13,798 nt of DNA from Gallionella sp. Its GTDB lineage: Bacteria > Pseudomonadota > Gammaproteobacteria > Burkholderiales > Gallionellaceae. The position numbers and the translations under genes were made by a program. Positions 1 to 6,835 of the stretch are shown piece after piece; the stretch's first letter is position 1; each line of letters begins with the position of its first letter. The stretch lies in contig JARCRR010000060.1 of assembly GCA_029850565.1 (NCBI GenBank), positions 1 through 13,798 of the forward strand, written 5' to 3'. Under the pieces are notes generated by a model. It was not told where the DNA came from. It made no database searches and was given only the letters and a program-made list of their open reading frames with translations.

Positions 1-2978
1 ACGTTGTTCATCGACATCTGCGGCGGGAACTGTTCGGTGGTGATGCCTGCCGCTTCGTGGCGCATCAAATCATCACGTTTCAAGTACAGCAACTTCGGCT
101 GTTCGCGCTCCACTTCCTTGCGCCATTTCTCGAATGCAGCACCGTTGTGCATCCCTGCGGGGATGCGCTGGTCGTAGAACGCGAAGATGAGTTCGTCATC
201 CACCAGCACATCGGGGCGGCGCGACTTGTGCTCCAGCGCCTCGATGTCCTCGATCATCTTTTGGTTGTGCGCAAAGAACGGCGCGAGCGTGTTGAACTCA
301 CCGTTCACCAGCGCCTGGCGAATGAACACCTCGCGCGACTCTTCCGGCTGCATCGGTCCGTAGTGCACGCGCTTCTTGGGATTGATGAGCAACCCGAACA
401 AGGTGCTGCGTTCCCACGCCGCCACCTGCGCCGCCTTCTTCTCCCAGTGCGCGTCAAAGTAGCTGCGCTTGATGAGATGCGCGCCCACCTCTTCCAGCCA
501 CTCGGGTTCGATACGTGCCATGCAACGCGCGAACAACTTGGTGGTCTCCACGATCTCCGCCGCGAACACCCACTTGGCACCTTTCTTCGCCAACACCGAA
601 TTCGACGCGATGAAGAACTTGATCTCGCGCGGACCAAGGTAATGCGGCTCGCTGGTGGAGCGGCAACCGATGTTGCCGAGTAGGCCAGTGAGCAAGGCTT
701 TGTGTATCTGCTCGTAGGTCGCAGGCTGCTCGTTGAAGCGCATCCCCATCTCACTCACCTGCGCATGGAGCTGTTGGTATAACTCATGCCACTCGCGCAG
801 TCGGATGGGCGACAAGAACTTCTCGCGGCATTCCTGCGACCATAGCTTGTTGGTCTTTTTATGTTTCACCGCCTCTTGGAACCACGCCCACAACTTGAGG
901 TAGGCCAGGAAATCCGAACGCTCGTCGTTGAAGCGTTGATGCGCCGCATCCGCCGCTTCGCGCTTGTCTGCTGGACGGTCACGCGGGTCTTGCAAGGCCA
1001 AGGCACTGGCGATGATGAGGATCTCGTTCAGACAGTGGTATTGCCGCCCCGCCAACAGCAAGCGCGCCACCTTGGGGTCGAGCGGCAACTTGGCTAGTTC
1101 GTGGCCGAGCGGCGTGAGCTGGCGTTTGTCGTCGATGGCATTCAGTTCTTGCAACAACTGGTAACCATCGACGATGGCACGCGAACCTGGCGGCTCGATG
1201 AAGGGGAAGGCTTCGACCTCGCCCAACCCCAATGCACTCATGCGCAGGATGACCGTCGCCAGCGACACGCGGAAGATCTCCGCATCGGTGAACTCGGGAC
1301 GTTGCAGAAAATCCGCCTCTTCGTAAAGACGGATGCAGATACCGCTCATCACGCGGCCGCAGCGGCCTGCACGCTGATTGGCGGCTGCACGCGAGATGTT
1401 CTCGATGCGCAACTGCTCCACCTTCTGGCGCACGCTGTAGCGATTGATACGCGCCAGCCCGCTGTCAATGACATAGCCGATATTGGGCACGGTGAGCGAG
1501 GTCTCCGCCACATTGGTGGCAAGCACCACGCGGCGCATACCGGATGCGGGCTTGAACACCCTGTCCTGCTCAGCGATGGATAGGCGCGAATACAGCGGCA
1601 GTATCTCGATGCCCTTGTGCTGGTGCTTGCGCAATGCCTCCGCGGTGTCGCGTATCTCGCGTTCGCCCGGCAGAAACACCAGCACATCGCCACGTAGCCC
1701 ACCGATAGACAATTCTTCCAATGCACTGCATATCGCCTGCGGCACATCTTGCGTATCGCCCTCCTCATTCTGCTGCGGCGGACGGTAACGCACCTCAACG
1801 GGATAGGTACGGCCGGAGACTTGGATGATGGGAGCGTGGTTTAGCCCCTCGCCCACTGGGAGAGGGGGTGGGGTGAGTGAAGGTTTTGAAGTTGAAGCAT
1901 TTGCGCTCAACCAATCAAATATCGTTTGAAGCACTCCCTCAGTATTCGCCAACGCTTCGTTATTCCAAAAGCGCAAAACAGTAATACCCTGCTCCTTCAG
2001 CCAAGCACTGCGCTTTTCATCATGCTTCAGTTGCGCATCCTCACCATGCTGACCACCATCCAGCTCAACAGCAAGTTTCGCTTCGTGACAATAGAAATCG
2101 AGGATGTATGCCCCAAGCGGGTGCTGGCGACGAAACTTGAAATCGAGTATTTGCCGATCTCTTAACAAATTCCAAAGTAACTGTTCTGTGTCTGTAGTGT
2201 TCTTGCGTAATTCTCGAGCATGGGTAAGCAGGATTTCAGGAAGTGCTGCATGCAGCTTAGAGTGCTCCCTCACCCCAGCCCTCTCCCGTGGGGAGAGGGA
2301 GTTAGAGCGGCTCGCTGAATTTAGTCCCTCTCCCACTGGGAGAGGGGTTGGGGTGAGGGAACTCTCTTTCAACGCAGATAAAGTCGTTGAGTCCCTACAC
2401 GCAAAATGCTTCGCAAACCGCTCCGCATCGATGGTCGCCGAGGTGATGATGACCTTCAAGTCCGGCCTGCGCGACAACAGTTGGCGCAGATAACCCAATA
2501 AGAAATCAATGTTGAGCGAACGCTCGTGCGCCTCGTCGATGACGATAGTGTCGTAATTCTTCAGCAGCGGATCGTGGTGTATCTCGGCCAGCAAGATACC
2601 GTCCGTCATCAGTTTGACGCAGGTGTCGGGCGACACTTTGTCGTTGAAGCGCACCTTGTAGCCGACCAGCCCACCCAACTCGGATTTCAGCTCGTGCGCG
2701 ATACGTGCCGCCACGGAACGAGCCGCCACGCGGCGGGGTTGGGTGTGACCGATAACGCCCAGCACACCGCGCCCCAAGCTCAGGCATATCTTGGGCAACT
2801 GCGTGGTCTTACCGGAGCCAGTCTCACCGCACACGATGACGACCTGATACTTCTCAATGGCTTGCGCCAAGTCCTCACGCCGCGCCACTACGGGCAGGTC
2901 GGCAGGATATTCAATGGCGGAGAGTTGTTGGATACGCGCCAGACGACGCTGGGCGATGGTGGATAGTGCGGAATTCAT
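1..2978 (-). CDS. hrpA: ATP-dependent RNA helicase HrpA (DEAH box), 3' end outside window, with in-frame nuclease insertion
   Basis: HrpA is a cytoplasmic DEAH-box RNA helicase, in E. coli linked to mRNA processing and rescue of stalled ribosomes. The frame is open from the ATG at 2978 to the window edge (992 codons; E. coli HrpA is about 1300 aa). Visible motifs are Walker A GETGSGKTTQ (residues 51-60), DEAH (148-151), SAT (180-182), and in the second RecA domain GRTYPVEVRYRP and QRAGRCGR (535-542). The start of the C-terminal DUF3418-type region (KSRRPDVLVDDELIFAFYDQ) lies near the edge. Residues 193-379 have no counterpart in ordinary HrpA: they carry repeat-derived peptide and a DUF559 nuclease domain, described separately. 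In E. coli the corresponding junction runs straight from RHF to NNAPII; here KHF and NHAPII are split by the insert. The gene starts 42 bp after the toxin stop and may share its transcript. The ribosome site is weak (AGAAGG, rather distant). The helicase call is certain; whether the protein is active with the insert is unknown. Confidence 0.95.
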   Translation of the reverse strand, partial: MNSALSTIAQRRLARIQQLSAIEYPADLPVVARREDLAQAIEKYQVVIVCGETGSGKTTQLPKICLSLGRGVLGVIGHTQPRRVAARSVAARIAHELKSELGGLVGYKVRFNDKVSPDTCVKLMTDGILLAEIHHDPLLKNYDTIVIDEAHERSLNIDFLLGYLRQLLSRRPDLKVIITSATIDAERFAKHFACRDSTTLSALKESSLTPTPLPVGEGLNSASRSNSLSPRERAGVREHSKLHAALPEILLTHARELRKNTTDTEQLLWNLLRDRQILDFKFRRQHPLGAYILDFYCHEAKLAVELDGGQHGEDAQLKHDEKRSAWLKEQGITVLRFWNNEALANTEGVLQTIFDWLSANASTSKPSLTPPPLPVGEGLNHAPIIQVSGRTYPVEVRYRPPQQNEEGDTQDVPQAICSALEELSIGGLRGDVLVFLPGEREIRDTAEALRKHQHKGIEILPLYSRLSIAEQDRVFKPASGMRRVVLATNVAETSLTVPNIGYVIDSGLARINRYSVRQKVEQLRIENISRAAANQRAGRCGRVMSGICIRLYEEADFLQRPEFTDAEIFRVSLATVILRMSALGLGEVEAFPFIEPPGSRAIVDGYQLLQELNAIDDKRQLTPLGHELAKLPLDPKVARLLLAGRQYHCLNEILIIASALALQDPRDRPADKREAADAAHQRFNDERSDFLAYLKLWAWFQEAVKHKKTNKLWSQECREKFLSPIRLREWHELYQQLHAQVSEMGMRFNEQPATYEQIHKALLTGLLGNIGCRSTSEPHYLGPREIKFFIASNSVLAKKGAKWVFAAEIVETTKLFARCMARIEPEWLEEVGAHLIKRSYFDAHWEKKAAQVAAWERSTLFGLLINPKKRVHYGPMQPEESREVFIRQALVNGEFNTLAPFFAHNQKMIEDIEALEHKSRRPDVLVDDELIFAFYDQRIPAGMHNGAAFEKWRKEVEREQPKLLYLKRDDLMRHEAAGITTEQFPPQMSMNN
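1841..1880 (-). repeat. GC-rich hairpin repeat, copy 1 (3' border of the cassette)
   Basis: This 40-bp unit matches 2321-2360 at 36 of 40 positions in the same orientation. On the minus strand it reads CTCACCCCACCCCCTCTCCC followed by AGTGGGCGAGGGGCTAA, and it encodes SLTPPPLPVGEGLN in the hrpA frame. The two halves around the ACT/AGT centre can pair as a hairpin with one mismatch. It directly abuts the codons for NHAPII, where normal HrpA sequence resumes, so it marks one edge of the insertion. Peptides such as LTPTPLPVGEG are common translations of a dispersed proteobacterial repeat (from memory). Confidence 0.85.
2266..2306 (+). repeat. GC-rich hairpin repeat, copy 3, inverted relative to copies 1 and 2
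   Basis: It reads TCCCTCACCCCAGCCCTCTC onward on the plus strand and is the reverse complement of copy 2 apart from small gaps and substitutions. With copy 2 it forms a long palindrome, arms about 40 bp and centre about 2307-2320. In the hrpA frame this orientation is translated as NSLSPRERAGVRE, again without a stop. Confidence 0.8.
2321..2360 (-). repeat. GC-rich hairpin repeat, copy 2 (5' side of the cassette)
   Basis: This is a direct copy of 1841-1880, offset by exactly 480 bp (160 codons). It contains a perfect 9-bp stem, CCCTCTCCC / GGGAGAGGG, with a 3-nt loop (2326-2346). It is translated as SLTPTPLPVGEGLN in the hrpA frame, close to the peptide of copy 1. Confidence 0.85.
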
Positions 2979-3020
2979 GGCGCGCGATTTTACCTTCTAC
3001 CGCCACCATTCACATACCAA

Positions 3021-3311
3021 TCAGACTCTGTGACTCCAGTAACCAGGCTCACGATGGCAATGCATAACCGCAACGATGAGGATGTAATCTTTCTCTATCG
3101 TGTACAGAACAGCATACGGAAAAACTTTAGTTAGATAACGGTGCACATCGTCTTCAAGTACACGCCACGCATCTGGAGATTCAACGATATGGTCAATTGC
3201 GCTTTGTACTGCGGAAGAAAAACGAAGCCCTAGTCCGATCTGTTGTTTCTCGTAATAGACAGCGGCGGATTGAAACTCACTAAATGCTTCTGGATGAAAC
3301 CGGTAGTTCAT
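3021..3311 (-). CDS. ParE/RelE-superfamily toxin of a type II toxin-antitoxin pair
   Basis: The 96-aa protein has the fold signature of the ParE/RelE toxin family: an N-terminal helical hairpin (FHPEAFSEFQSAAVYYEKQQ) followed by a C-terminal strand-rich part with FPYAVLYTIEKDYILIVAVM and the ending HCHREPGYWSHRV. Members of this family inhibit either DNA gyrase or translation; the sequence does not decide which. The ATG overlaps the last 4 bp of the upstream antitoxin gene (ATGA), indicating translational coupling. The hrpA start is 42 bp downstream on the same strand. The length is normal for an intact toxin. Confidence 0.88.
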   Translation of the reverse strand: MNYRFHPEAFSEFQSAAVYYEKQQIGLGLRFSSAVQSAIDHIVESPDAWRVLEDDVHRYLTKVFPYAVLYTIEKDYILIVAVMHCHREPGYWSHRV

Positions 3312-3541
3312 CGCCCAATCGACGCACGCACTTGGGCGAAAACGTCTTCACCTGAAATCGTTGCCACCTCACCGCTTCGCACTTCATCAAGGCGACGACG
3401 CACCTCTTTTATCCACAGCTGGCGGATATAGCCATCTTCAGCAGGATCAAGGCTTTCCACTAAACGGTCGGCCAACAATGCCCGCGCCTCGCTCGGCAAA
3501 GACAATGCCTCTTCTGCAATCTGCTCTACGGAAATGTTCAT
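3308..3541 (-). CDS. Antitoxin, addiction-module component family
   Basis: This 77-aa protein resembles the short putative addiction-module antidotes (TIGR02574 / PF09720 type) usually paired with ParE/RelE toxins. The N-terminal part has the typical IAEEALSLPSEARALLADRL, followed by VESLDP. A middle acidic-basic helix with WIKEVRRRLDEVRSGEV comes next, and the tail ends in FAQVRASIGR. It would bind and neutralise the toxin encoded 4 bp into its own stop region. The start is supported by AAGGAAAAGAAC just before the ATG. Autoregulation is typical of such pairs, but I see no clear operator palindrome upstream. Confidence 0.85.
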   Translation of the reverse strand: MNISVEQIAEEALSLPSEARALLADRLVESLDPAEDGYIRQLWIKEVRRRLDEVRSGEVATISGEDVFAQVRASIGR

Positions 3542-3570
3542 GTTCTTTTCCTTTCAACCATTGATGGCGC

Positions 3571-3599
3571 ATTGTTGCCGATAGCCGAGATTGACGCAA
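3571..3599 (-). promoter_or_regulatory. Weak candidate promoter for the toxin-antitoxin genes (and possibly hrpA)
   Basis: On the minus strand TTGCGT (3599-3594) and AACAAT (3576-3571) are 17 bp apart, with 3/6 and 4/6 matches to the sigma-70 hexamers. It lies between the upstream terminator and the antitoxin ATG, where a promoter is needed. This is a weak match. Confidence 0.3.
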
Positions 3600-3611
3600 T
3601 GAGACATGCAC

Positions 3612-3642
3612 AAAAAACAGGGGAGACCGAAGTCTCCCCTGT
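3612..3642 (-). terminator. Rho-independent terminator of the cytochrome gene
   Basis: A perfect 11-bp stem (ACAGGGGAGAC at 3617-3627, GTCTCCCCTGT at 3632-3642) closes a TTCG loop as read on the minus strand, followed by a T run (3616-3612). It lies about 70 bp after the cytochrome stop codon and separates that gene from the toxin-antitoxin and hrpA genes. Confidence 0.92.
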
Positions 3643-3709
3643 TCATTTACTGCTAGGCTTTTGTGTGATGAAGGTCGCTTGCGCTAGTTCATCCTACGCG
3701 AGCTTTAAC

Positions 3710-5008
3710 TTACCATGCAGATTCCAACATCAGAGTCAGCAGGTTCTTGCTACCCTTGAAACCGTTAACAGCAACGGTTGTTGCATCGCTTGCGCCGCCT
3801 GCATTGAATGCAGAGCCAGAACCGAGCGAGTAGTTCGCAACCACTGCTACGTTCTGAGCCAAGTCATACACACCGGTGAAGGTGATGTAATTCTCAGTTT
3901 CGCCAACGCCGTTCTTACCGCTCAGGTAGTTAGCACCAACAGACAGAGTGTGCGGGATAACAGTCACATCAGCACCAACTTGAACAGCAGAGACGTCGTT
4001 GGTTGTAGATCCGTTGTAATTGTTCAACACAGCGCCTACAGCAGCGTCAGACTTCGGAGCTTTGGAGTAAGCAGCATACACACCTGCCTCCATACCTGCC
4101 ACTGCACCGTGAGCCTGGCCTGTGAAGCCCATAGCACTGGTCTTGACCTTGGCGGATGTAGGAGCAACCGTTGCACTACCTGCGGAAGCGGAGGTATAGC
4201 TTTCACCAGAGATGAACTCGCCGCTGATGACCATAGCCCAGTCAGCGATGGTTGGCGTTGCCGCTACGTGTACCGCTGTCGAAGACATAGTAGTTGCAGA
4301 CGCAAAGCTTGGCGAGAAACGGGTCACGTTGATGTAGCCCATATCGTGGTGAGCAACCAGAGCGATACCGGAAGTAGCACCATTACCCAAACCTGTGTAC
4401 TGGTGAGCGTAGACCTGAGTGCGGTTTTCAGTCCAACGAATCGCGCGGTTAATAGCGTTGCTGGATTCTGTATAGCCGTAGAACGCGCCCAAAGTATCAG
4501 TCGAGAACGGAACGACTTGCACCTTCAATGCATCCAGTTCAACGGTGACTGGAACGCGCAGACCCGCAGCGAATGCACCGCCTGCTGTCAGGTTGTTTTC
4601 CATCATCATACCGACCTTGATAGCGCCGTTATCAGCTACGCGACCGCCGAAGAACAGGGAGTATTCATCTGGATATTGCCATTGACCACCGTTCGTGCCC
4701 GCACCAGCAACTGCGCCAGTAGGATCAGAACCATCAGTCTTCTGATAACGAACCTTCAACAGAACGGCTGCGTTCAATGTCGATGGGATGGACAGGTGTT
4801 CGCCTTCCACTTTTTCTTGCGAACCCATCATGGTGAAGCCAGCGGACTTGAATGCGCGACCAAAACCATTCAGGACTGGAAAGTGTTGTGCGTGGCAAGC
4901 ATTACAAGCCATGCCTGTTTGACGTGCGAATGCTGGGATAGCGGAAGCTTCTGGTGCGAAGGCTGCTGCAGCCAATACGCCTGCCAGTGAGAGAGCTACT
5001 TTCTTCAT
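3710..5008 (-). CDS. Monoheme c-type cytochrome with predicted outer-membrane beta-barrel (Cyc2-like cytochrome-porin)
   Basis: The 432-aa precursor begins with a Sec signal peptide (1-23, ending ASA). A single heme-binding CNACH (35-39) follows at once within AIPAFARQTGMACNACH, then FPVLNGFGRAFKSAGFTM. The remaining roughly 370 residues are Gly/Ala/Ser/Thr-rich with alternating amphipathic strands (for example MGYINVTRF, LSVGANYLSG, VAVVANYSLG) and end in LLTLMLESAW, the aromatic C-terminus typical of outer-membrane barrels. An N-terminal single-heme domain plus a porin barrel is the layout of Cyc2, the outer-membrane Fe(II) oxidase of iron oxidisers, and the FAR...CxxCH...LNxFGRxFK pattern resembles it. 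It could instead belong to a related family of unknown electron donor. A strong ribosome site (GAGGAGAAATAATG) fixes the start. It is monocistronic, with its own promoter region and terminator. Heme attachment is well supported; iron oxidation is inference. Confidence 0.7.
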   Translation of the reverse strand: MKKVALSLAGVLAAAAFAPEASAIPAFARQTGMACNACHAQHFPVLNGFGRAFKSAGFTMMGSQEKVEGEHLSIPSTLNAAVLLKVRYQKTDGSDPTGAVAGAGTNGGQWQYPDEYSLFFGGRVADNGAIKVGMMMENNLTAGGAFAAGLRVPVTVELDALKVQVVPFSTDTLGAFYGYTESSNAINRAIRWTENRTQVYAHQYTGLGNGATSGIALVAHHDMGYINVTRFSPSFASATTMSSTAVHVAATPTIADWAMVISGEFISGESYTSASAGSATVAPTSAKVKTSAMGFTGQAHGAVAGMEAGVYAAYSKAPKSDAAVGAVLNNYNGSTTNDVSAVQVGADVTVIPHTLSVGANYLSGKNGVGETENYITFTGVYDLAQNVAVVANYSLGSGSAFNAGGASDATTVAVNGFKGSKNLLTLMLESAW

Positions 5009-5055
5009 TATTTCTCCTCGAAATTTAATTGCGGGATAACCAATTGAATGATTTT

Positions 5056-5069
5056 TTGACCTAGGTCAA
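5056..5069. promoter_or_regulatory. FNR/DNR-type palindromic operator upstream of the cytochrome gene
   Basis: TTGACCTAGGTCAA is a perfect 14-bp palindrome and fits the TTGAY-N4-RTCAA pattern of CRP/FNR-family sites. Its centre is 54 bp before the cytochrome ATG. If it acts as a class II activator site at -41.5, transcription would start near 5021. If the TTGACA/GATAAG promoter further upstream is used, the box lies in the leader and would fit repression. Confidence 0.6.
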
Positions 5070-5087
5070 TTAACCACCGGGGCGCAC

Positions 5088-5115
5088 CTTATCGAAGAGA
5101 GAGAGACAGTGTCAA
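5088..5115 (-). promoter_or_regulatory. Candidate sigma-70 promoter of the cytochrome gene
   Basis: On the minus strand a perfect TTGACA (5115-5110) is followed after 16 bp by GATAAG (5093-5088, 4/6). It would give a leader of about 70 nt containing the FNR-type palindrome. The spacer is a pyrimidine tract of repeated CT. Confidence 0.45.
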
Positions 5116-5161
5116 AAGGTTTGTCCGATTTGTTGCAGTTTTGCAACACTCCTGAGTGCCC

Positions 5162-6835
5162 CTATTTTATTGCGGTCATGATGAATCGCACATTTCCATC
5201 CTGATTCTCCAGCAATATCAATCGATACCCCATTTGTTGCGCCCAGCGGGCGGCTTGATACAGACCCACGCCCAAACCATCTTCCGATTGCACGACCGTG
5301 TGCAGCAAGCTACCGACGACCCCTTCGGATACTGCGCTACCCGTATCGCTGACTTCCAGACATAAAGGATCAACCCCCATGTACACAGTGATACGGATAC
5401 CAGGTTCGCGCAGTCGTTTGTTGCTGGCATTCTCCAACAGGTTGTCGATGACGCAGTCGAACATGGGGGCGGGGATTGGCGCGCTACTGATGCCTTCCGA
5501 TATCCATTCAATATCACGATGTTGATGGCGCTGCCGAACCGTTTCCCACCAATTCGCCAGCGACATTTGAGATTCTTCACTCGCCTCGCCCGGCGCCTTG
5601 AGCTTGGTTAGCAGCGATTCGATACGCTGAGTCAACACCGGAAGTTGATTTTTCAAGATGGGTTGTGCTTTGGCAGAATCGTGCTGTGCGACCGAGGTGA
5701 GCGCGAACAAGGATTGCAACATATTCTTCAGGTCATGCGTAAGGCGCGCACCCGTCTCATAGATGACTTGCTGACGAGTCATCTCGCGCAGACGTTGTTC
5801 GCGTCGCTTGGCTTGATAGAAATATCCCAATAACTGGACAAGCAACCTCATGTGCAACATCACCGTCGGCGAAATCGCTTGGCGTGTGAACAAGGTCATC
5901 ATCAAGTCGTCCTCGCATAGCTCGATCCGATAGGGACTGGATGCCCCCAATGTGCCATGCCCCTCTTCCGACGCCCAAGATAGCCCCGAGATAGAGGGCA
6001 TCTCGGCCAGATACGCGGTCGCGCGCGTCAAAAAGGTGGCAGGGTTCTGCTCTTGTTGTGCGGCCGAGGCGATCTGTTTCAGCCATTCCTCCAGCGGCGT
6101 ACCGATAGACAATACATAGCGCGAGAAGCTGACCTGCAACCCTGAAAATCCCATACGCGGATTCCACAGAATCCCCAAGACAGTCAAAGCGATCCCCAGC
6201 ATGAACAATGTGCGCAGCAAAGCTTCCAGATAACTGACTTTGCCCAGCGTCATAAATGATAAAGCCCCCAAGACCAACAGTGTCAGCAAGGTAAACAACA
6301 GCAATACATAGATAAAATCCACCGCATGCACGTTATCGCTTGATTCGCGTTCCAAAGGCAAAACAGCCATGATGACAAGCAGCAGGGGGAGGACCAGATT
6401 CAATATATTGCTCGTCACATCCTCGAATGCAGGCAGATTCAACAAATAAGGCGTGATGAAGAGCAGTAGCACCGCAAGCAAATAGGCCATCAACAACAAA
6501 TGGTAAGCACGTTGCCAACGCGAAACATAATTAAAGACGCGCCCACCCACCAACGCGAACAAGCCACTCACCCAAAAGGCCATCACCCACCAGTTGAGCC
6601 AAGCCAATGCCGCCAAGCTTATGGCCAAGATGAAGATCGAATTACCCCAGCTCAGTTTTGTTTCTTTGCGCCAAAGCGGTTGCCACACTAGGAACAATCC
6701 CAAGTGCGCCAGCAACAAGGGTTTGGTCCATTGATGTTCCAAACCCAACCACAGCGCAAACTGCAACATGAACAACATGGCAAACGATAGCCACCGGCTG
6801 GAACGCACCCATTGAGCTGAATAATATGTCGACAT
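5162..6835 (-). CDS. Orphan membrane-bound sensor histidine kinase
   Basis: This 557-aa protein (ATG at 6835) should autophosphorylate on a histidine and pass the phosphate to a response regulator not present in this window. The N-terminal 225 residues hold about seven or eight hydrophobic segments (for example 15-33, 65-99, 110-132, 143-160, 172-198, 205-224). A soluble linker region (about 235-345), possibly GAF-like, follows. The dimerisation box is ETGARLTHDLKNMLQSL with H367. The ATPase domain has the N-box DNLLENAS (464-471), the G1 box DTGS (497-500) and the G2 box DGLGVGL (519-525). The layout recalls kinases such as PrsK, but I would not assign that name. An in-frame ATG at 6931 would add 32 polar residues with no better ribosome site, so I prefer 6835. 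It is divergent from the pilin gene, and the 224-bp gap may hold both control regions. Its signal is unknown. Confidence 0.85.
   Translation of the reverse strand: MSTYYSAQWVRSSRWLSFAMLFMLQFALWLGLEHQWTKPLLLAHLGLFLVWQPLWRKETKLSWGNSIFILAISLAALAWLNWWVMAFWVSGLFALVGGRVFNYVSRWQRAYHLLLMAYLLAVLLLFITPYLLNLPAFEDVTSNILNLVLPLLLVIMAVLPLERESSDNVHAVDFIYVLLLFTLLTLLVLGALSFMTLGKVSYLEALLRTLFMLGIALTVLGILWNPRMGFSGLQVSFSRYVLSIGTPLEEWLKQIASAAQQEQNPATFLTRATAYLAEMPSISGLSWASEEGHGTLGASSPYRIELCEDDLMMTLFTRQAISPTVMLHMRLLVQLLGYFYQAKRREQRLREMTRQQVIYETGARLTHDLKNMLQSLFALTSVAQHDSAKAQPILKNQLPVLTQRIESLLTKLKAPGEASEESQMSLANWWETVRQRHQHRDIEWISEGISSAPIPAPMFDCVIDNLLENASNKRLREPGIRITVYMGVDPLCLEVSDTGSAVSEGVVGSLLHTVVQSEDGLGVGLYQAARWAQQMGYRLILLENQDGNVRFIMTAIK

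Larger units (their letters stand above)
1842..2402 (-). mobile_element. In-frame DUF559 (Vsr-like, PD-(D/E)XK) endonuclease cassette inside hrpA
   Basis: This is 561 bp, exactly 187 codons, between F192 and N380 of HrpA. Reading along the minus strand it has a short linker, a hairpin repeat (2321-2360), an inverted copy (2266-2306), a DUF559 domain at about residues 254-357, and a third repeat copy (1841-1880). The domain shows the family hallmarks: TDTEQLLWNLLRDR (263-275), FKFRRQHPLGAYILDFYC (280-297), VELDGGQH (304-311) and VLRFWNNE. D294, E305, D307 and H311 are the likely catalytic or metal-binding group. Free-standing DUF559 proteins have the same architecture at about 110-130 aa. The segment is visibly more AT-rich than the flanking helicase and uses codons such as TTA and AGA. 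I see no intein splice motifs, no intron features and no transposase. Mobility is inferred from the repeats, the composition and the absence of the segment from normal HrpA. The exact 5' boundary could differ by a few codons. Confidence 0.85.

Noticed and set aside
1842..2402. Intein or self-splicing intron in hrpA
   Set aside because: The insert begins near a Cys, but its end (GLN then HAPII) lacks the His-Asn plus Cys/Ser/Thr junction, and no intein blocks are seen. An intron is not needed because the frame is continuous, and no group I or II core was recognised.
3572..4990. 472-aa plus-strand open frame opposite the cytochrome gene
   Set aside because: It is Cys/Ser-rich with no recognisable domain and is exactly antisense to a gene that has a signal peptide, heme motif, ribosome site and terminator. 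It is a codon-bias shadow.
5132..5158. Terminator after the histidine kinase gene
   Set aside because: Two small adjacent hairpins (GTTGCA/TGCAAC and CACTC/GAGTG) occur, but neither is followed by a T run on the minus strand, so termination is not convincing.
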